Below, piece after piece: positions 27,964 to 37,302 of a stretch of 64,000 nucleotides of DNA (position 1 is the stretch's first letter; every line of letters begins with the position of its first letter). The DNA is from Haloplanus natans DSM 17983 (GTDB lineage Archaea; Halobacteriota; Halobacteria; Halobacteriales; Haloferacaceae), in assembly GCF_000427685.1 (NCBI RefSeq), contig NZ_ATYM01000003.1:124001-188000 (forward strand). Reading direction: 5' to 3'. Below the pieces are notes generated by a model, which worked only from the letters and a program-made list of their open reading frames with translations, did not search any database and was not told where the DNA came from. The translations under genes were made by a program, and so were the position numbers.

Positions 27964-29391
27964 TTAGATTAATGACTTAATAGTAGTTTTATTAACTCCT
28001 CCAAGAAGGAAAATGAGAAAACCGTACAAAAGAACGCCAACAAAGATTGTCACAGTAATATGAACGAATGGTATTATGGTTAATCCAATTGACATACCAA
28101 GTGAGGATAAGACGACTGCTGCCAGTCGTCTCCAAAAGATAATGAACGGAAAACGTCGTTGTAGAATAACTTGTATCAAGAGACTACTTCCAACATATGT
28201 TATTGCCGTTGCAGCTGCTGCTCCAACTACACCGAAGTATGGAATAAGCGTGAGGTTTAGTCCGACATTCCCTATCGCGGCTAAAGATCGTATGATAGCT
28301 ACAGGTTTTGTTTCTCTCGCCGCGAATAGCGTCGTACCATGGAGTTGACTTAACCCGAAAAAAAGGATGCCAAGGCCGAGTATGAAGACGAATTGCGCAG
28401 CTTGCCTAGCCTCTTCAACACTCATAAAATATCCGAATAATGGTTCGGAGACAAATACAAATCCTACAACACTGGGGATTGCCAAAACCAAAAAATAGTG
28501 GGTAGCTGTTGAGAGATAGTTCCCAATTTTTTCAGTACCGCCTTCAGCGGTGAGCCGCGAGAATTCCGGGAAGAACACGTTTCGAATAGGGGTGACAAAA
28601 ATAAGTAACAAAGAGGCCAGACCATATGCTATTGAGTACATTCCAACGGCGGTTGACCCAATGAAGAAGCCAATGAGTAGTCGGTCTGCTCTTGAATTGA
28701 CTTGGGAGGCATATGTAGAGACTGTTAACCATAGGGAGTATTTAAGTATATCTCGAACCTGACTAATACCAGGAGTCGTTAAGCCAATATCGGATATAAT
28801 CAAGATTTGCAACAAGAATGCGAATATTGATTCAACAATCACAATTATAATAACAATTTCCCTTAAAGACGATTGGAATACATATATAACAATCAAAATT
28901 GACATAAGTCGAACATAGTCGGGACCAGCTTGGAGTAATGCTGCAAGCTTATTGCGCATTTGGGCTCGATAGTAGCCTCTTCCGAGTTCAGAGAGCGCCG
29001 TTGAAGGGACAAGTACACCACCGGCTACGAACACATATTTGTATTCAGTTGAGCTGAGAGTCAGAATGGAAATGGTTTCAGCATTCAATGAAATTAGGAG
29101 TCCAACAGCACCCGAAGAAATAGCTAATACTGTTAAGATACCATAGTAGAGTCTATCAGACTTACGGTCTGAATCTTGAGCAAAATTCACATACCCCGGA
29201 ACAAGAGCAAGGCTAGATACGATCGTCGCTAAGGCTGTAACTGCCAGAAGTTGTACGTATACACCATATCCACTGACGCCGATACTAGTGGTCAGAATCG
29301 GGATCATGGCAATATCTCTAATACGAGAGGATAAATTGAGAGCACCACTTACAATCACGTCTGTAGATAGTTTGTGCCCAAGCGAGGTCAT
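27964..29391 (-). CDS. Polysaccharide flippase (Wzx/MOP superfamily)
   Basis: The 475-residue protein has 12-14 hydrophobic helices spread along its length and the MOP-superfamily start (GHKLSTDVIVSGALNLSSRI, with an early polar helix). It resembles Wzx/AglR-type exporters that flip dolichol-linked glycans across the membrane. It is AT-rich and ends in Lys/Ile codons like its island neighbours. The pyruvyl-transferase-like gene lies 24 bases upstream on the same strand, so the two probably form an operon. Confidence 0.88.
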   Translation of the reverse strand: MTSLGHKLSTDVIVSGALNLSSRIRDIAMIPILTTSIGVSGYGVYVQLLAVTALATIVSSLALVPGYVNFAQDSDRKSDRLYYGILTVLAISSGAVGLLISLNAETISILTLSSTEYKYVFVAGGVLVPSTALSELGRGYYRAQMRNKLAALLQAGPDYVRLMSILIVIYVFQSSLREIVIIIVIVESIFAFLLQILIISDIGLTTPGISQVRDILKYSLWLTVSTYASQVNSRADRLLIGFFIGSTAVGMYSIAYGLASLLLIFVTPIRNVFFPEFSRLTAEGGTEKIGNYLSTATHYFLVLAIPSVVGFVFVSEPLFGYFMSVEEARQAAQFVFILGLGILFFGLSQLHGTTLFAARETKPVAIIRSLAAIGNVGLNLTLIPYFGVVGAAAATAITYVGSSLLIQVILQRRFPFIIFWRRLAAVVLSSLGMSIGLTIIPFVHITVTIFVGVLLYGFLIFLLGGVNKTTIKSLI

Positions 29392-29414
29392 AGAATGACT
29401 CCTCTATAGGGTCC

Positions 29415-30413
29415 TCACTTGGCTAATTTAACTGCTCTCACCAAAGCATTAACTTGTTTTTCCTTCTCTTCTTCTAATTTCCCTCTATTTATTCGGCAAA
29501 GTTCTTTATCAATTTCTCCTACAACAAGCTTATCTAATAATTTTCGACGGTTGGTTTCATAATAGAATTTTACTTCTCCCCCAAATACTAGACCAGGAAC
29601 AGAGGCGTGGATTCTGTCGGTGTGAATCTCCTCTGAATTTTTGTATATGAGAAGATAATCTTCTAAGTTGTCGGAGATGAAGGTATTAGGCCGGGAGAGT
29701 TTGCTTCCGTAGCTTTTCCCATCGGTAGATATTGGCGTATAGCTCCGAAGAAACCGTTTTCCAAGACCAATGAATGGTGAGTCAAACGCAGAGTGATGCG
29801 GTCTAACTACCTCATGTTGGTATTCGACTTTAGGCTCGTCAATAATATCAAATGTAGCGGCACTAAAGCTTTTATTCAATTCTGGCGGATCATGCCAATC
29901 ATCAATAAAATATGCACAGTCAATCCCCTTATGAGCGTGAGGCACCTCATCAGAATAAATATCATAAGCGAGATCATTTCTCGATATCAGAGAGTATATG
30001 TTAAGTTCGGAGATTGCTCGTTTAATATACTTTCTCGCCTCTTGCGAATAATCACCACTGCCCGCACCTAATAATATGATTGGAACATCTCTATTTGAGA
30101 GAAATTTGAGAGTAGAATAGTATGTTTTTAGCGCGGGTTCGTACAACATACAGCCAGGAAGTATGGCAATGTCCGGGTCAAGATGTTCAGCAGGATGAAA
30201 GTGGTCACTTTTTAAATCTGATGTTTTTCTGAAATGCTCTGTCAAAATATTTGAAATTGTTTTCATTCTCCGTTCCTCTACCAGTTTTGTATATCCACCA
30301 ACCGACACCAAAGTAGAATCCGGGAAAGCTTTTGAGACAATCGCTTCTGCTCCCCGATCAATAAACCCATTTCCGATATTTGTTAACCACGATTTGAGTA
30401 TGAGGATTCTCAT
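29415..30413 (-). CDS. Polysaccharide pyruvyl transferase family protein
   Basis: The 332-residue protein starts MRILILKSWLTNIGNGFIDRGAE, where the GNxGDxA-like loop of the family is recognisable as NIGNGFIDRG. It ends with TDRIHASVPGLVFGG, the conserved HxxR-type motif (RxHaxi...G) of WcaK/CsaB-like proteins. These add pyruvate ketals to sugars, though haloarchaeal members are uncharacterised. I chose the ATG at 30413; one at 30440 adds nine residues without conservation. Likely co-transcribed with the flippase. Confidence 0.75.
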   Translation of the reverse strand: MRILILKSWLTNIGNGFIDRGAEAIVSKAFPDSTLVSVGGYTKLVEERRMKTISNILTEHFRKTSDLKSDHFHPAEHLDPDIAILPGCMLYEPALKTYYSTLKFLSNRDVPIILLGAGSGDYSQEARKYIKRAISELNIYSLISRNDLAYDIYSDEVPHAHKGIDCAYFIDDWHDPPELNKSFSAATFDIIDEPKVEYQHEVVRPHHSAFDSPFIGLGKRFLRSYTPISTDGKSYGSKLSRPNTFISDNLEDYLLIYKNSEEIHTDRIHASVPGLVFGGEVKFYYETNRRKLLDKLVVGEIDKELCRINRGKLEEEKEKQVNALVRAVKLAK

Positions 30414-30479
30414 AACCCAACCTGTTGCATTCAACATCATAAGTCATCCGTCTTTAGCTAAGAGGAGAACAACGTGACA

Positions 30480-30930
30480 GCGGCGACTTATCGAAGCTTC
30501 TTTTCGAGAAGGATGAGGAGACGAAGAGTGTGTACAACGATTCCACCACACCTCGAATTATGCGTCGGCTCACTACACTGTTCCCCCCCGAGTAACTCGA
30601 AGAGCACGGTGAGGAACTCGGGCGTGGTCAAGCGAGAGAACAGGCTTCAGGTTCCAATCCTTGTGTGGGCGCTCGTGTTCGGCTTCGCCGCAAGCGAGAT
30701 CCGAACACTCGCTGGGTCCAGACGGAGCTACAACTCGACAGCCAACGAGACGAGCTCATCGGGAGGATCACCGGTTGACACCAACACTCGCGGATTACCT
30801 TTGTCACATCGTCGAGCAAGGTATCGACAAGGTCGCTGTCCCCGACGCTGTTGACGCTGATATCGCTCGGTTCAGGGACGTGATGATCGCAGATGGATCT
30901 GCATCATTTCACTTGATGCTCTCTGAATAA
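30480..30930 (+). pseudogene. Remnant of an ISH8-like (IS4 family) transposase
   Basis: Shifted frames show pieces typical of ISH8-group transposases: RRLTTLFP and VKRENRLQVPILVWALVFGFAAS, then RTLAGSRRSYNSTANET, and in another frame LTPTLADYLCHIVEQGIDKVAVPDAVDADIARFRDVMIADG. The sequence ends after about 130 residues, with no DDE catalytic core. It is an N-terminal fragment with at least two frameshifts. Family name is from motif memory. Confidence 0.7.
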
Positions 30931-30985
30931 TGTCTATCCTCAGAGGTAGGTTTGATAATCCCTCCCCTTTAACTTCCGAGATAGG

Positions 30986-31156
30986 ATGTCGTTAATGAGG
31001 AGACTGCTAGTGGCACTACTACTTGTTACCGTTGTCGGGGTTTTTTTATGGGTCGGTCTAGATGCAGTCATGCGCGGTGTTACCGAGATGGAACGAAACA
31101 TGGGTGGAGCGAGACAGGCTGCAAAGAATGACCGGATGCCGGAAAGAGATAAATAG
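30986..31156 (+). CDS. 56-residue single-span membrane protein
   Basis: An ATG at 30986 opens a frame with MRR, a hydrophobic stretch of about 20 residues (LLVALLLVTVVGVFLWVGL), then a charged, Arg/Glu-rich tail to TAG at 31156. The positive-in topology and soluble tail look real, but there is no family match I can name and the gene lies beside transposase debris. Confidence 0.4.
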   Translation: MSLMRRLLVALLLVTVVGVFLWVGLDAVMRGVTEMERNMGGARQAAKNDRMPERDK

Positions 31157-31530
31157 GGATTCATAGTTTTTGAATTCCACATTATTGTTCAACGGTGAAT
31201 GGTGACGATGTATTTTCAGTACTATAGTCTGAGTTATCAGTGTCGATCAGCTACGACGGATAGTATTGTTCTAACGTAGCTGGAGCAATCACATGCTCTG
31301 TTGAATAGCGCTTGGGTAGACTGCCAAAACTGGGTCGGCGCGTGAACGGTTGAGGTTCGCAGTCTCAAATTCGGTGTTGCCTCCACCTCCAGGCATTTCA
31401 GTGGAATTCACATGAAGTCACTCTCGGACGCTTAAAAATAGCCAAACACCACGTTGACGATCTGGACCTACCCGACACACTAGATGGTATCGATCGAATA
31501 TAATTTAACCCAAGCCATAGTTTAGAGACT
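31157..31530. other. 374-base AT-rich interval
   Basis: I see no gene or structured element. The sequence just before 31531 (AATATAATTTAACC, about 31496-31509) could supply the TATA box for the FkbM gene. Confidence 0.35.
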
Positions 31531-32334
31531 ATGCTCAATGTTTTTGAGGGTCTCCGACGGGTTGGCTCAGTAACTCCCCGTCAGTTTCATCAGTATGGAT
31601 ATATGATGCTGGATTATGTTAGCGTTGCGGCTGAGCACCTGGGGGAAAATGAATGGACAATCGAAGATGGGGGAGAAACGTTCTCATTTAGATTTGATGA
31701 TGGGGCGTCCCTCATGTACTTGCATAACGCGGTCTCGGATGGGGTTATAGTCCACGAGAAAATCCCGACATCCCTGTTCGATTTGACTTACGATTTCGAT
31801 GTCGCTTTTGACATTGGCGCCCATTATGGCATATACACTGTTTTACTTGGTGTCTTGAATCCAGATCTGCCTATCGTAAGCTTTGAGCCAAATCTGAGGA
31901 ATGCCGCACTGTTGGAAGCTAATATTCAGGCAAATGGACTGTCTGCGGAAGTTGATACACGTGTTGTATCTGACTCGGAGGATACTGTGACCTTCTATAA
32001 TGTCTCCACACCGGGTTCCAATAGCCACGGGACAGCACCAGCAGACGGGTTGCCAACAACACCGATCACAAAACGTTGCACCAAGTTGTCTGAGATCATT
32101 AAAAACCGTAACGCCAGTTCAGCATTTGTAAAAATCGACGCAGAGGGGGAAGAACTTCGCATATTAGATGACCTATTACCCGCAGTGGACTCGATTAGCG
32201 GGGTCGTTGAGGTCCATCCTCAACTACTTGAGTGTGAGTCTGGAGAGGTTTTATCTTTATTAGAAAAACACGGCGCTTCTTACGACCGTCTCAGTCACGT
32301 TGAGGAAGCATACTGGTTTACAAATATAGACTGA
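31531..32334 (+). CDS. FkbM family methyltransferase
   Basis: The 267-residue protein has the SAM-binding strand VAFDIGAHYGIYT at about residues 90-102, VSFEPN (acidic residue binding the SAM ribose), and FVKIDAEGEELRIL at about 202-215, all diagnostic of FkbM methyltransferases. These O-methylate sugars in haloarchaeal surface glycans. It is a lone gene in the AT-rich island between IS remnants and has a plausible promoter just upstream. Confidence 0.88.
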   Translation: MLNVFEGLRRVGSVTPRQFHQYGYMMLDYVSVAAEHLGENEWTIEDGGETFSFRFDDGASLMYLHNAVSDGVIVHEKIPTSLFDLTYDFDVAFDIGAHYGIYTVLLGVLNPDLPIVSFEPNLRNAALLEANIQANGLSAEVDTRVVSDSEDTVTFYNVSTPGSNSHGTAPADGLPTTPITKRCTKLSEIIKNRNASSAFVKIDAEGEELRILDDLLPAVDSISGVVEVHPQLLECESGEVLSLLEKHGASYDRLSHVEEAYWFTNID

Positions 32335-32357
32335 CTACAGACGGCATATAACCAGTT

Positions 32358-32903
32358 CGCTCTTGTGAAGCACGTTGTTGATTTTCAGAGCGCGGCATCG
32401 AGAGCGTGTTTGAGCGCTTCGTCGCCTGGTCTTCTGTAGAGTTCACGGCGGAGTTCGAAGGATCTGAGATACGGCGTGAGCTTGTCTATGGAGACTCAAC
32501 TCGCCGCCTCAGTGTCCTGTACGAAAGATCGAGTTCCGCCTCGATCTGGCGAATACTCGTGTTGAACCGTGAAAACACGTAAATCGTGAAGTACCACTCC
32601 TTCAGCGTGAGCTTTGAGTGAGCAAAAATTGTCCCGGCCTTGTCGTTGAACGTCCGACTGCAATTCTTACACAGATATCGCTGATACACCCGATAGCTGC
32701 CGTTTCTGACCGTCAGGTCAGAACGGCAGCGGGGGCACTCGACACCATCACGCCAGCGAACCGGCTGCAACAGGTCCGCTGCAGCCGATTCGTGTCGGAA
32801 TCGGCTTACAGGGAACATATCGGACACCGCTGACGCTGTGCCCTTGCCCTCTTCGACTTTCAGCCGCAGCTCTCGCAATCAACAATCTACTTCGCAAGAG
32901 CGT
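32358..32903 (-). mobile_element. Internally deleted IS1595-type element
   Basis: Terminal inverted repeats are recognisable: CGCTCTTGTGAAGC...GTTGTTGATT at the left (from 32358) and its near complement ending CAAGAGCG at 32903. They match the ends of the two larger IS1595 copies at 49.5 and 55.6 kb. The flanking 8-mers (AACCAGTT and TAATCAGT) do not match, so the element is old or rearranged. Confidence 0.7.
32385..32818 (-). pseudogene. IS1595 transposase with the catalytic core deleted
   Basis: The N-terminal zinc-ribbon and HTH part is present: WRDGVECPRC, YLCKNCSRTFNDKAG, FNTSIRQIEAELDLSYRTLRRRV. A jump follows, directly to the C-terminal tail DKLTPYLRSFELRRELY and EALKHALDAAL in another frame, ending TGA at 32385. 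The DDE core lying between these parts in the complete copies is gone. Confidence 0.8.
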
Positions 32904-33181
32904 AATCAGTAAGTCCTGACACGAACTATTTATGGAGCGACCTCCATGTGGAGTGCCACTCTGAGTCAACGCGACCGTTGATCAAGCACACAACGAACAG
33001 ACATTGTTGGAACGATATCGACCACCTCTTCGTTTACTCAATAGCCGATGCTAACGTATAGAGCGAGTTCTTAAACATGCTATCCAAGAAACACTCTGAA
33101 ATCAACAAGTGCTACCCAAGAGTGAGAGGACATAATCGATTCCCGTAAATGATTAGGACTTACAAAGTGTTTCTACGTTTG

Positions 33182-34213
33182 ATGTCAAGTGCCAAGGTCT
33201 GCTTTATACACAACAAAGTCATGGACTATCGCCTCCCTCTGTTTAAAAATTTAAATAAAGAGATCGATGTTGATTTCCTTATTTTCGACCAGGACAATAT
33301 TGATAACTTAGATGCGACGGCCGTAAACAAGATAACTCTACTTGGAAAAATTGCGTTTTCAAACTACGATGTTATTGTGTGTCCCGATTTTATATTCACT
33401 GAGTCCCTTTTCACCTCCATCCTCGCAAAAATAAAGGAGTCTACTGTCGTTCTATATACTGAAGTTTGGGATATGCCAAATGCCTCCATAATGGAAACTA
33501 TCCATAAAAAAACGGTTTTAAATATAATTGATGAGTTTGTGGATGCCTATGTCGTGCCTGGAAAGAAGTCTAAACATTACATTCAACGAGAAACAAACTG
33601 TGAAAAAAATGATGTGTTTATGACCCGGAGTGCATGCAACATTAATAGCGCAAAACCCTCGGACAGCTCATTGGATAAATTTACTATCTGTTACGTTGGG
33701 CGACTAATACCGCTAAAAAGAATTCAAGACGTTCTATACTCAGCAGAGAAGTCCCAATACGCTGATGATATCATTATAAAAATCGCCGGAACCGGTTCTG
33801 AAGAGTATTTAGAATATCTAAAAGAGATCGCAGCCGAAATAACTCCTGATACTGAATTCTTGGGCTGGGTTGATGATGTTACAGGTGTCTACGATTCGTC
33901 TGATGTTTGTATTTTGCCAAGTGAGAGGGACTCATTTCCATTAACTGTAATAGAATCTATGAAAAGATCAACACCGGTGGTTGTCTCCGATGGGGTGGGA
34001 GAGGCAAATGATCTTGTAATAAATGGCTATAATGGATTCGTAAACTCGGTGGGGGATCAAGAAGGTATAGCGGAAGTGATTGACCTATTGATTGAAAGAC
34101 CTTCTTGCCGAAACAAATTGGCAGAGAATGCCTATTCAACCATCAATAGTGAAGTGTCCTATAACCAGATGGTGGGAAAATTCATAGAGGCAATTGAATA
34201 TGCGACGAAATAA
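33182..34213 (+). CDS. Family 4 glycosyltransferase
   Basis: The 343-residue GT-B enzyme begins SSAKVCFIHNKVMDYRLPLF, carries CYVGRLIPLKRIQDVL at about 165-180 and the donor motif LPSERDSFPLTVIESMKRSTPVVVSDGVGE near 245-275. The strongly AT-rich composition and Lys/Asn/Ile-rich protein set it apart from the genomic background. An upstream start at 33149 would add eleven residues. Its 3' end overlaps the following membrane-protein gene by 14 bases, so the two are translationally coupled. Confidence 0.88.
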   Translation: MSSAKVCFIHNKVMDYRLPLFKNLNKEIDVDFLIFDQDNIDNLDATAVNKITLLGKIAFSNYDVIVCPDFIFTESLFTSILAKIKESTVVLYTEVWDMPNASIMETIHKKTVLNIIDEFVDAYVVPGKKSKHYIQRETNCEKNDVFMTRSACNINSAKPSDSSLDKFTICYVGRLIPLKRIQDVLYSAEKSQYADDIIIKIAGTGSEEYLEYLKEIAAEITPDTEFLGWVDDVTGVYDSSDVCILPSERDSFPLTVIESMKRSTPVVVSDGVGEANDLVINGYNGFVNSVGDQEGIAEVIDLLIERPSCRNKLAENAYSTINSEVSYNQMVGKFIEAIEYATK

Positions 34214-35981
34214 AATCCTTGTTAGCACGGCTATCCTCGTTACTGTAGCTTCAGTTGTGGCCTCCATATTATCTAATCAGTTATTTCCATCCATAATATT
34301 TGGAGCTATAATTTCATCCATCTTGCTTGGAATCCTTGCCGTTACTACCCATTCCCACTTTGTCACACTTTTTACTATCGTCTCTGTCTCAGTAGTAAGA
34401 AATATCTCGATATTTGCTTTCCCCGCTTCAGTAATTGGAATAGATCCAAATAGGGATATCCATGTTATTTCTAGGATCGTAAATACTGGAACAACAGATC
34501 ACCTAGTTATCGGTTTCTACTCCGAGGCTCCTTTCTACTACCTTCTCGCGGGGATCTTTGAGATTGTATCTAACGTCACGCACGAATCTCCATTGTTCGT
34601 ATATTCAATCTTAATGGGCGTACTCATTCCCTGTACCTCATTTATAATAGCAGACAGGCTATCAAACAAAAAATTGGCAAATTTGGCTGCCCTTTTTGCA
34701 TCAATTATTACTCTTGGAGTTAAATTTGCATATTGGCCGGTTCCGCAAACTCTAGCGGTTTTATTCTGTTATATAATATTCGTACTTTGGATAAAAAATA
34801 GAACTAATAACCGTGAAATGGGAATCTCTCTAGTTATCCTCGGTGTGCTAGTCTTCACCCACAAAGTACCTCTTCTCTTTCTTTTCTTTTCATTTTCTAC
34901 CGTAAGTATAGTCGCATTCGCATCAAATTACATATATAAAAGGAATATACTCTACTGGCTGTCGGTTTGTGGTATAATGCTTGCTTGGCAGGTGGTTGTT
35001 TCTTCTATAAATAATACAGTCATCCAAATAGTTGGGCTATTTTTAGGACTATTGGCCTCCTTATGGGCATGGGAAAATGATGCACAAAACGTTATGCTGA
35101 GGAACAATGCCAATCGACACTTCCCAGGTGTTTTCTTTGCTATACTATCAGGATTGTTTCTCATTGTTCAATGGATTTATGCTACCACGTTTATACAGAA
35201 AGGGGTTTTAAAAATCTCCACGTTATTTTCTTGGAGAGACGACTTTGCTCCAGAACCAATAAATCCTTCGTCAGCAGCTGCTGTAGATCCCGGTCAGTTA
35301 GATTTCCTTTATCACTATTCCGAAACTCTTCTATTTATGCTAGGGGTAGCAATACTACTTGCAAGTTATACTATACTTGAGCAAAAGCCTGAACCATATT
35401 TAGTATCGTTTATAGGTATTGGGCTGGTATTAACCGGGATTGTTTCAACAGACCCTAATGCAGGATCACCATTTCGATTCTTACTATTTATTATCCCTCT
35501 GGGTGCAGTTATAATATCAATAAATTTTCGGGAAAAATTACCTCTGAAATCATTTAGTGGTACCCAAGCCTTAGGCCTTATCTTTGTAGTCCTTCTTCTA
35601 TTATTCCAAACTTCCTCCATATTCTTTGTTCCCGACTATAGCGGAACCCCTCGATCATACCTTGATCAGTCAGAAATGTCTGCAAAATCAAGTATAGATG
35701 AGTTTGGTATAGACGGAAGAATTGTATATACTGATCAGTACACTACTTTGATTAGGACGTCTCCTGACCCAGATTTAAATTACAAACAGAGTGAAAACCT
35801 ATATTTGGAATCGTCGTACTCAGAACTGGAGAAGAGTAGTTATATTTTGTACAGAGACGAGAAAATAATACGGTTGAATGGGAATTGGTGGAGATTAAAA
35901 TGGGGTTCGAATATGTTGGATCGTAACTTTAGTCGGATATACTCTTCAGGAGACTCTCATATATATATAACTGATGCGTAA
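34200..35981 (+). CDS. Multi-span membrane protein of the glycan island
   Basis: The 593-residue protein has about 12 hydrophobic helices in residues 1-470 and a soluble C-terminal part (about 480-593) containing YLDQSEMSAKSSIDEF. The pattern of many helices then an outer C-terminal domain recalls oligosaccharyltransferase-like or GT-C enzymes, but no WWDYG-type motif is visible. Possible roles are glycan polymerase or GT-C glycosyltransferase. Coupled to the GT4 gene upstream. Confidence 0.7.
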   Translation: MRRNKILVSTAILVTVASVVASILSNQLFPSIIFGAIISSILLGILAVTTHSHFVTLFTIVSVSVVRNISIFAFPASVIGIDPNRDIHVISRIVNTGTTDHLVIGFYSEAPFYYLLAGIFEIVSNVTHESPLFVYSILMGVLIPCTSFIIADRLSNKKLANLAALFASIITLGVKFAYWPVPQTLAVLFCYIIFVLWIKNRTNNREMGISLVILGVLVFTHKVPLLFLFFSFSTVSIVAFASNYIYKRNILYWLSVCGIMLAWQVVVSSINNTVIQIVGLFLGLLASLWAWENDAQNVMLRNNANRHFPGVFFAILSGLFLIVQWIYATTFIQKGVLKISTLFSWRDDFAPEPINPSSAAAVDPGQLDFLYHYSETLLFMLGVAILLASYTILEQKPEPYLVSFIGIGLVLTGIVSTDPNAGSPFRFLLFIIPLGAVIISINFREKLPLKSFSGTQALGLIFVVLLLLFQTSSIFFVPDYSGTPRSYLDQSEMSAKSSIDEFGIDGRIVYTDQYTTLIRTSPDPDLNYKQSENLYLESSYSELEKSSYILYRDEKIIRLNGNWWRLKWGSNMLDRNFSRIYSSGDSHIYITDA

Positions 35982-36070
35982 TATCTGTAACCATCGGTAG
36001 TGGCCATTCAGCGACTTCGAGTAACAAGAGGTCAGTTCTGTCCATGAAACTCACAAACCGCCTCAATCAC

Positions 36071-36163
36071 CTAGACCTGAAGTGTCGTTGTGACCTGCTG
36101 AATGTAGTATTGGGCGCCACCGTACTTATCGGGGGAAACATCATTAACTAAAAGCAATTCCAT
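36071..36163 (-). pseudogene. 30-codon N-terminal stump of a family 4 glycosyltransferase
   Basis: A frame starting at ATG 36163, overlapping the TGA of the upstream GT4 gene as TGATG, encodes MELLLVNDVSPDKYGGAQYY and ten more residues before TAG at 36071. The start is the classic GT4 N-terminus (VNDxxPxxxGGAQ/E). The rest of the gene is missing: AT-rich island DNA begins at this point. It marks a recombination junction. Confidence 0.65.
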
Positions 36164-37302
36164 CAGTTGAGACACTCTCGATATACGTCCAGGACAGGCT
36201 GGATGCGGCTCTCCCAACTGTATTCCGAGATCACCGTTGTTCTGGCATTTGCGGCGAGACGTGTCCGCTCGGTTGGTTCTTTGATTAGCCGCGTCAGGGT
36301 GGCGGCGATGTCGTCTGCCTCGCGTTGAACGATTATTCCGTTCTGTCCGGATTCGATAATCTCCTCGACGCCGCCGGCAGGAGTGACGACCGGACAAAGT
36401 CCGGACGCCATTGCCTCAAGTAGCGTGAGCGGCAAGCCCTCGGTGTCGGAGGGGCGACAAAAGATATCTGCCTCTGCCATCACCGCCGGGACTGACTTAA
36501 CGAACCCACGGAACTCAACCTGGTCGCTAATATCGTTTTGTTCGACGAACGTCTGGCACTGGTCGGCTAGTGGCCCGGTGCCAACGACGAGCAATCGCCA
36601 GTTGGCGGGCCGATCTAATTCACTGACCGCTTCCAGCAGCCGCAGGATACCCTTGTTCTCAATCAATCGCCCGACGAAGAGGATAGTGGTTTCTTCCTCT
36701 GAGGAATCTGTGTTGCTCGGCTGAAACTCGTCGGTATCGACGCCGTTGTAGATGGTGGTGGCAGAACCACCGGTTAGATGTGATACTGCATGCAGCGCGG
36801 CCTCACTCACGCCGATGACGGCGGTGCTCGTCTTGAAGACGAGGCGGCCGAGCGTCTCTTCGAGTACCCGGGCAGCGATCCCAGCCGTGCCGGTGATCTC
36901 GGAGATGTCCCCCAGATGGACCGTTGTGACCAGTGGTGGTGGGGATGAGCACAGGTTCAACACAACCGCGGTACTCCAGGTCGAAAAGAAAAACCGGTTA
37001 TGTGCGTGGACGACATCTGGCTGGAAGCGCCAGATCACCCACCACAGTACGAATGGAAACAGTGGCGAGATCCGCGCTTGGACACCGAGTAGTTCGGTTA
37101 GATCAAGTGAAGGCACATCGATCACACGCACATCCGATTCAGCGAGTTCTCCGTTCTCGCCCTCCAGTGCGAGCACTGTTACATCCACACCTTCGTCGGC
37201 AAGGCCGAGTGCGAGTTCGGTCACAACCCGCTCGACCCCGCCAGAAGAAGGGGGAAGATAGTCGGTCGTCAGCAGCACTGAATCGGGGTTACGCACGGTC
37301 AC
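36163..37302 (-). CDS. Family 4 glycosyltransferase
   Basis: The 379-residue GT-B protein has TTDYLPPSSGGVERVVTELALGL at the N-terminus, ILFVGRLIENKGILRLLEA at about 205-223, and the donor-site motif PSDTEGLPLTLLEAMASGLCPVVT near 285-308. GC-rich like the genome background. It overlaps the upstream GT4 gene by 14 bases and the truncated third gene by one base, so an operon of at least three GT4 genes existed before the island arrived. Confidence 0.92.
   Translation of the reverse strand: MTVRNPDSVLLTTDYLPPSSGGVERVVTELALGLADEGVDVTVLALEGENGELAESDVRVIDVPSLDLTELLGVQARISPLFPFVLWWVIWRFQPDVVHAHNRFFFSTWSTAVVLNLCSSPPPLVTTVHLGDISEITGTAGIAARVLEETLGRLVFKTSTAVIGVSEAALHAVSHLTGGSATTIYNGVDTDEFQPSNTDSSEEETTILFVGRLIENKGILRLLEAVSELDRPANWRLLVVGTGPLADQCQTFVEQNDISDQVEFRGFVKSVPAVMAEADIFCRPSDTEGLPLTLLEAMASGLCPVVTPAGGVEEIIESGQNGIIVQREADDIAATLTRLIKEPTERTRLAANARTTVISEYSWESRIQPVLDVYRECLN

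Noticed and set aside
36044-36151. 35-codon plus-strand frame starting MKLTNRLNHLDLK
   Set aside because: It overlaps the GT4 stump on the other strand, which has a recognisable family motif and coupling to the upstream gene.
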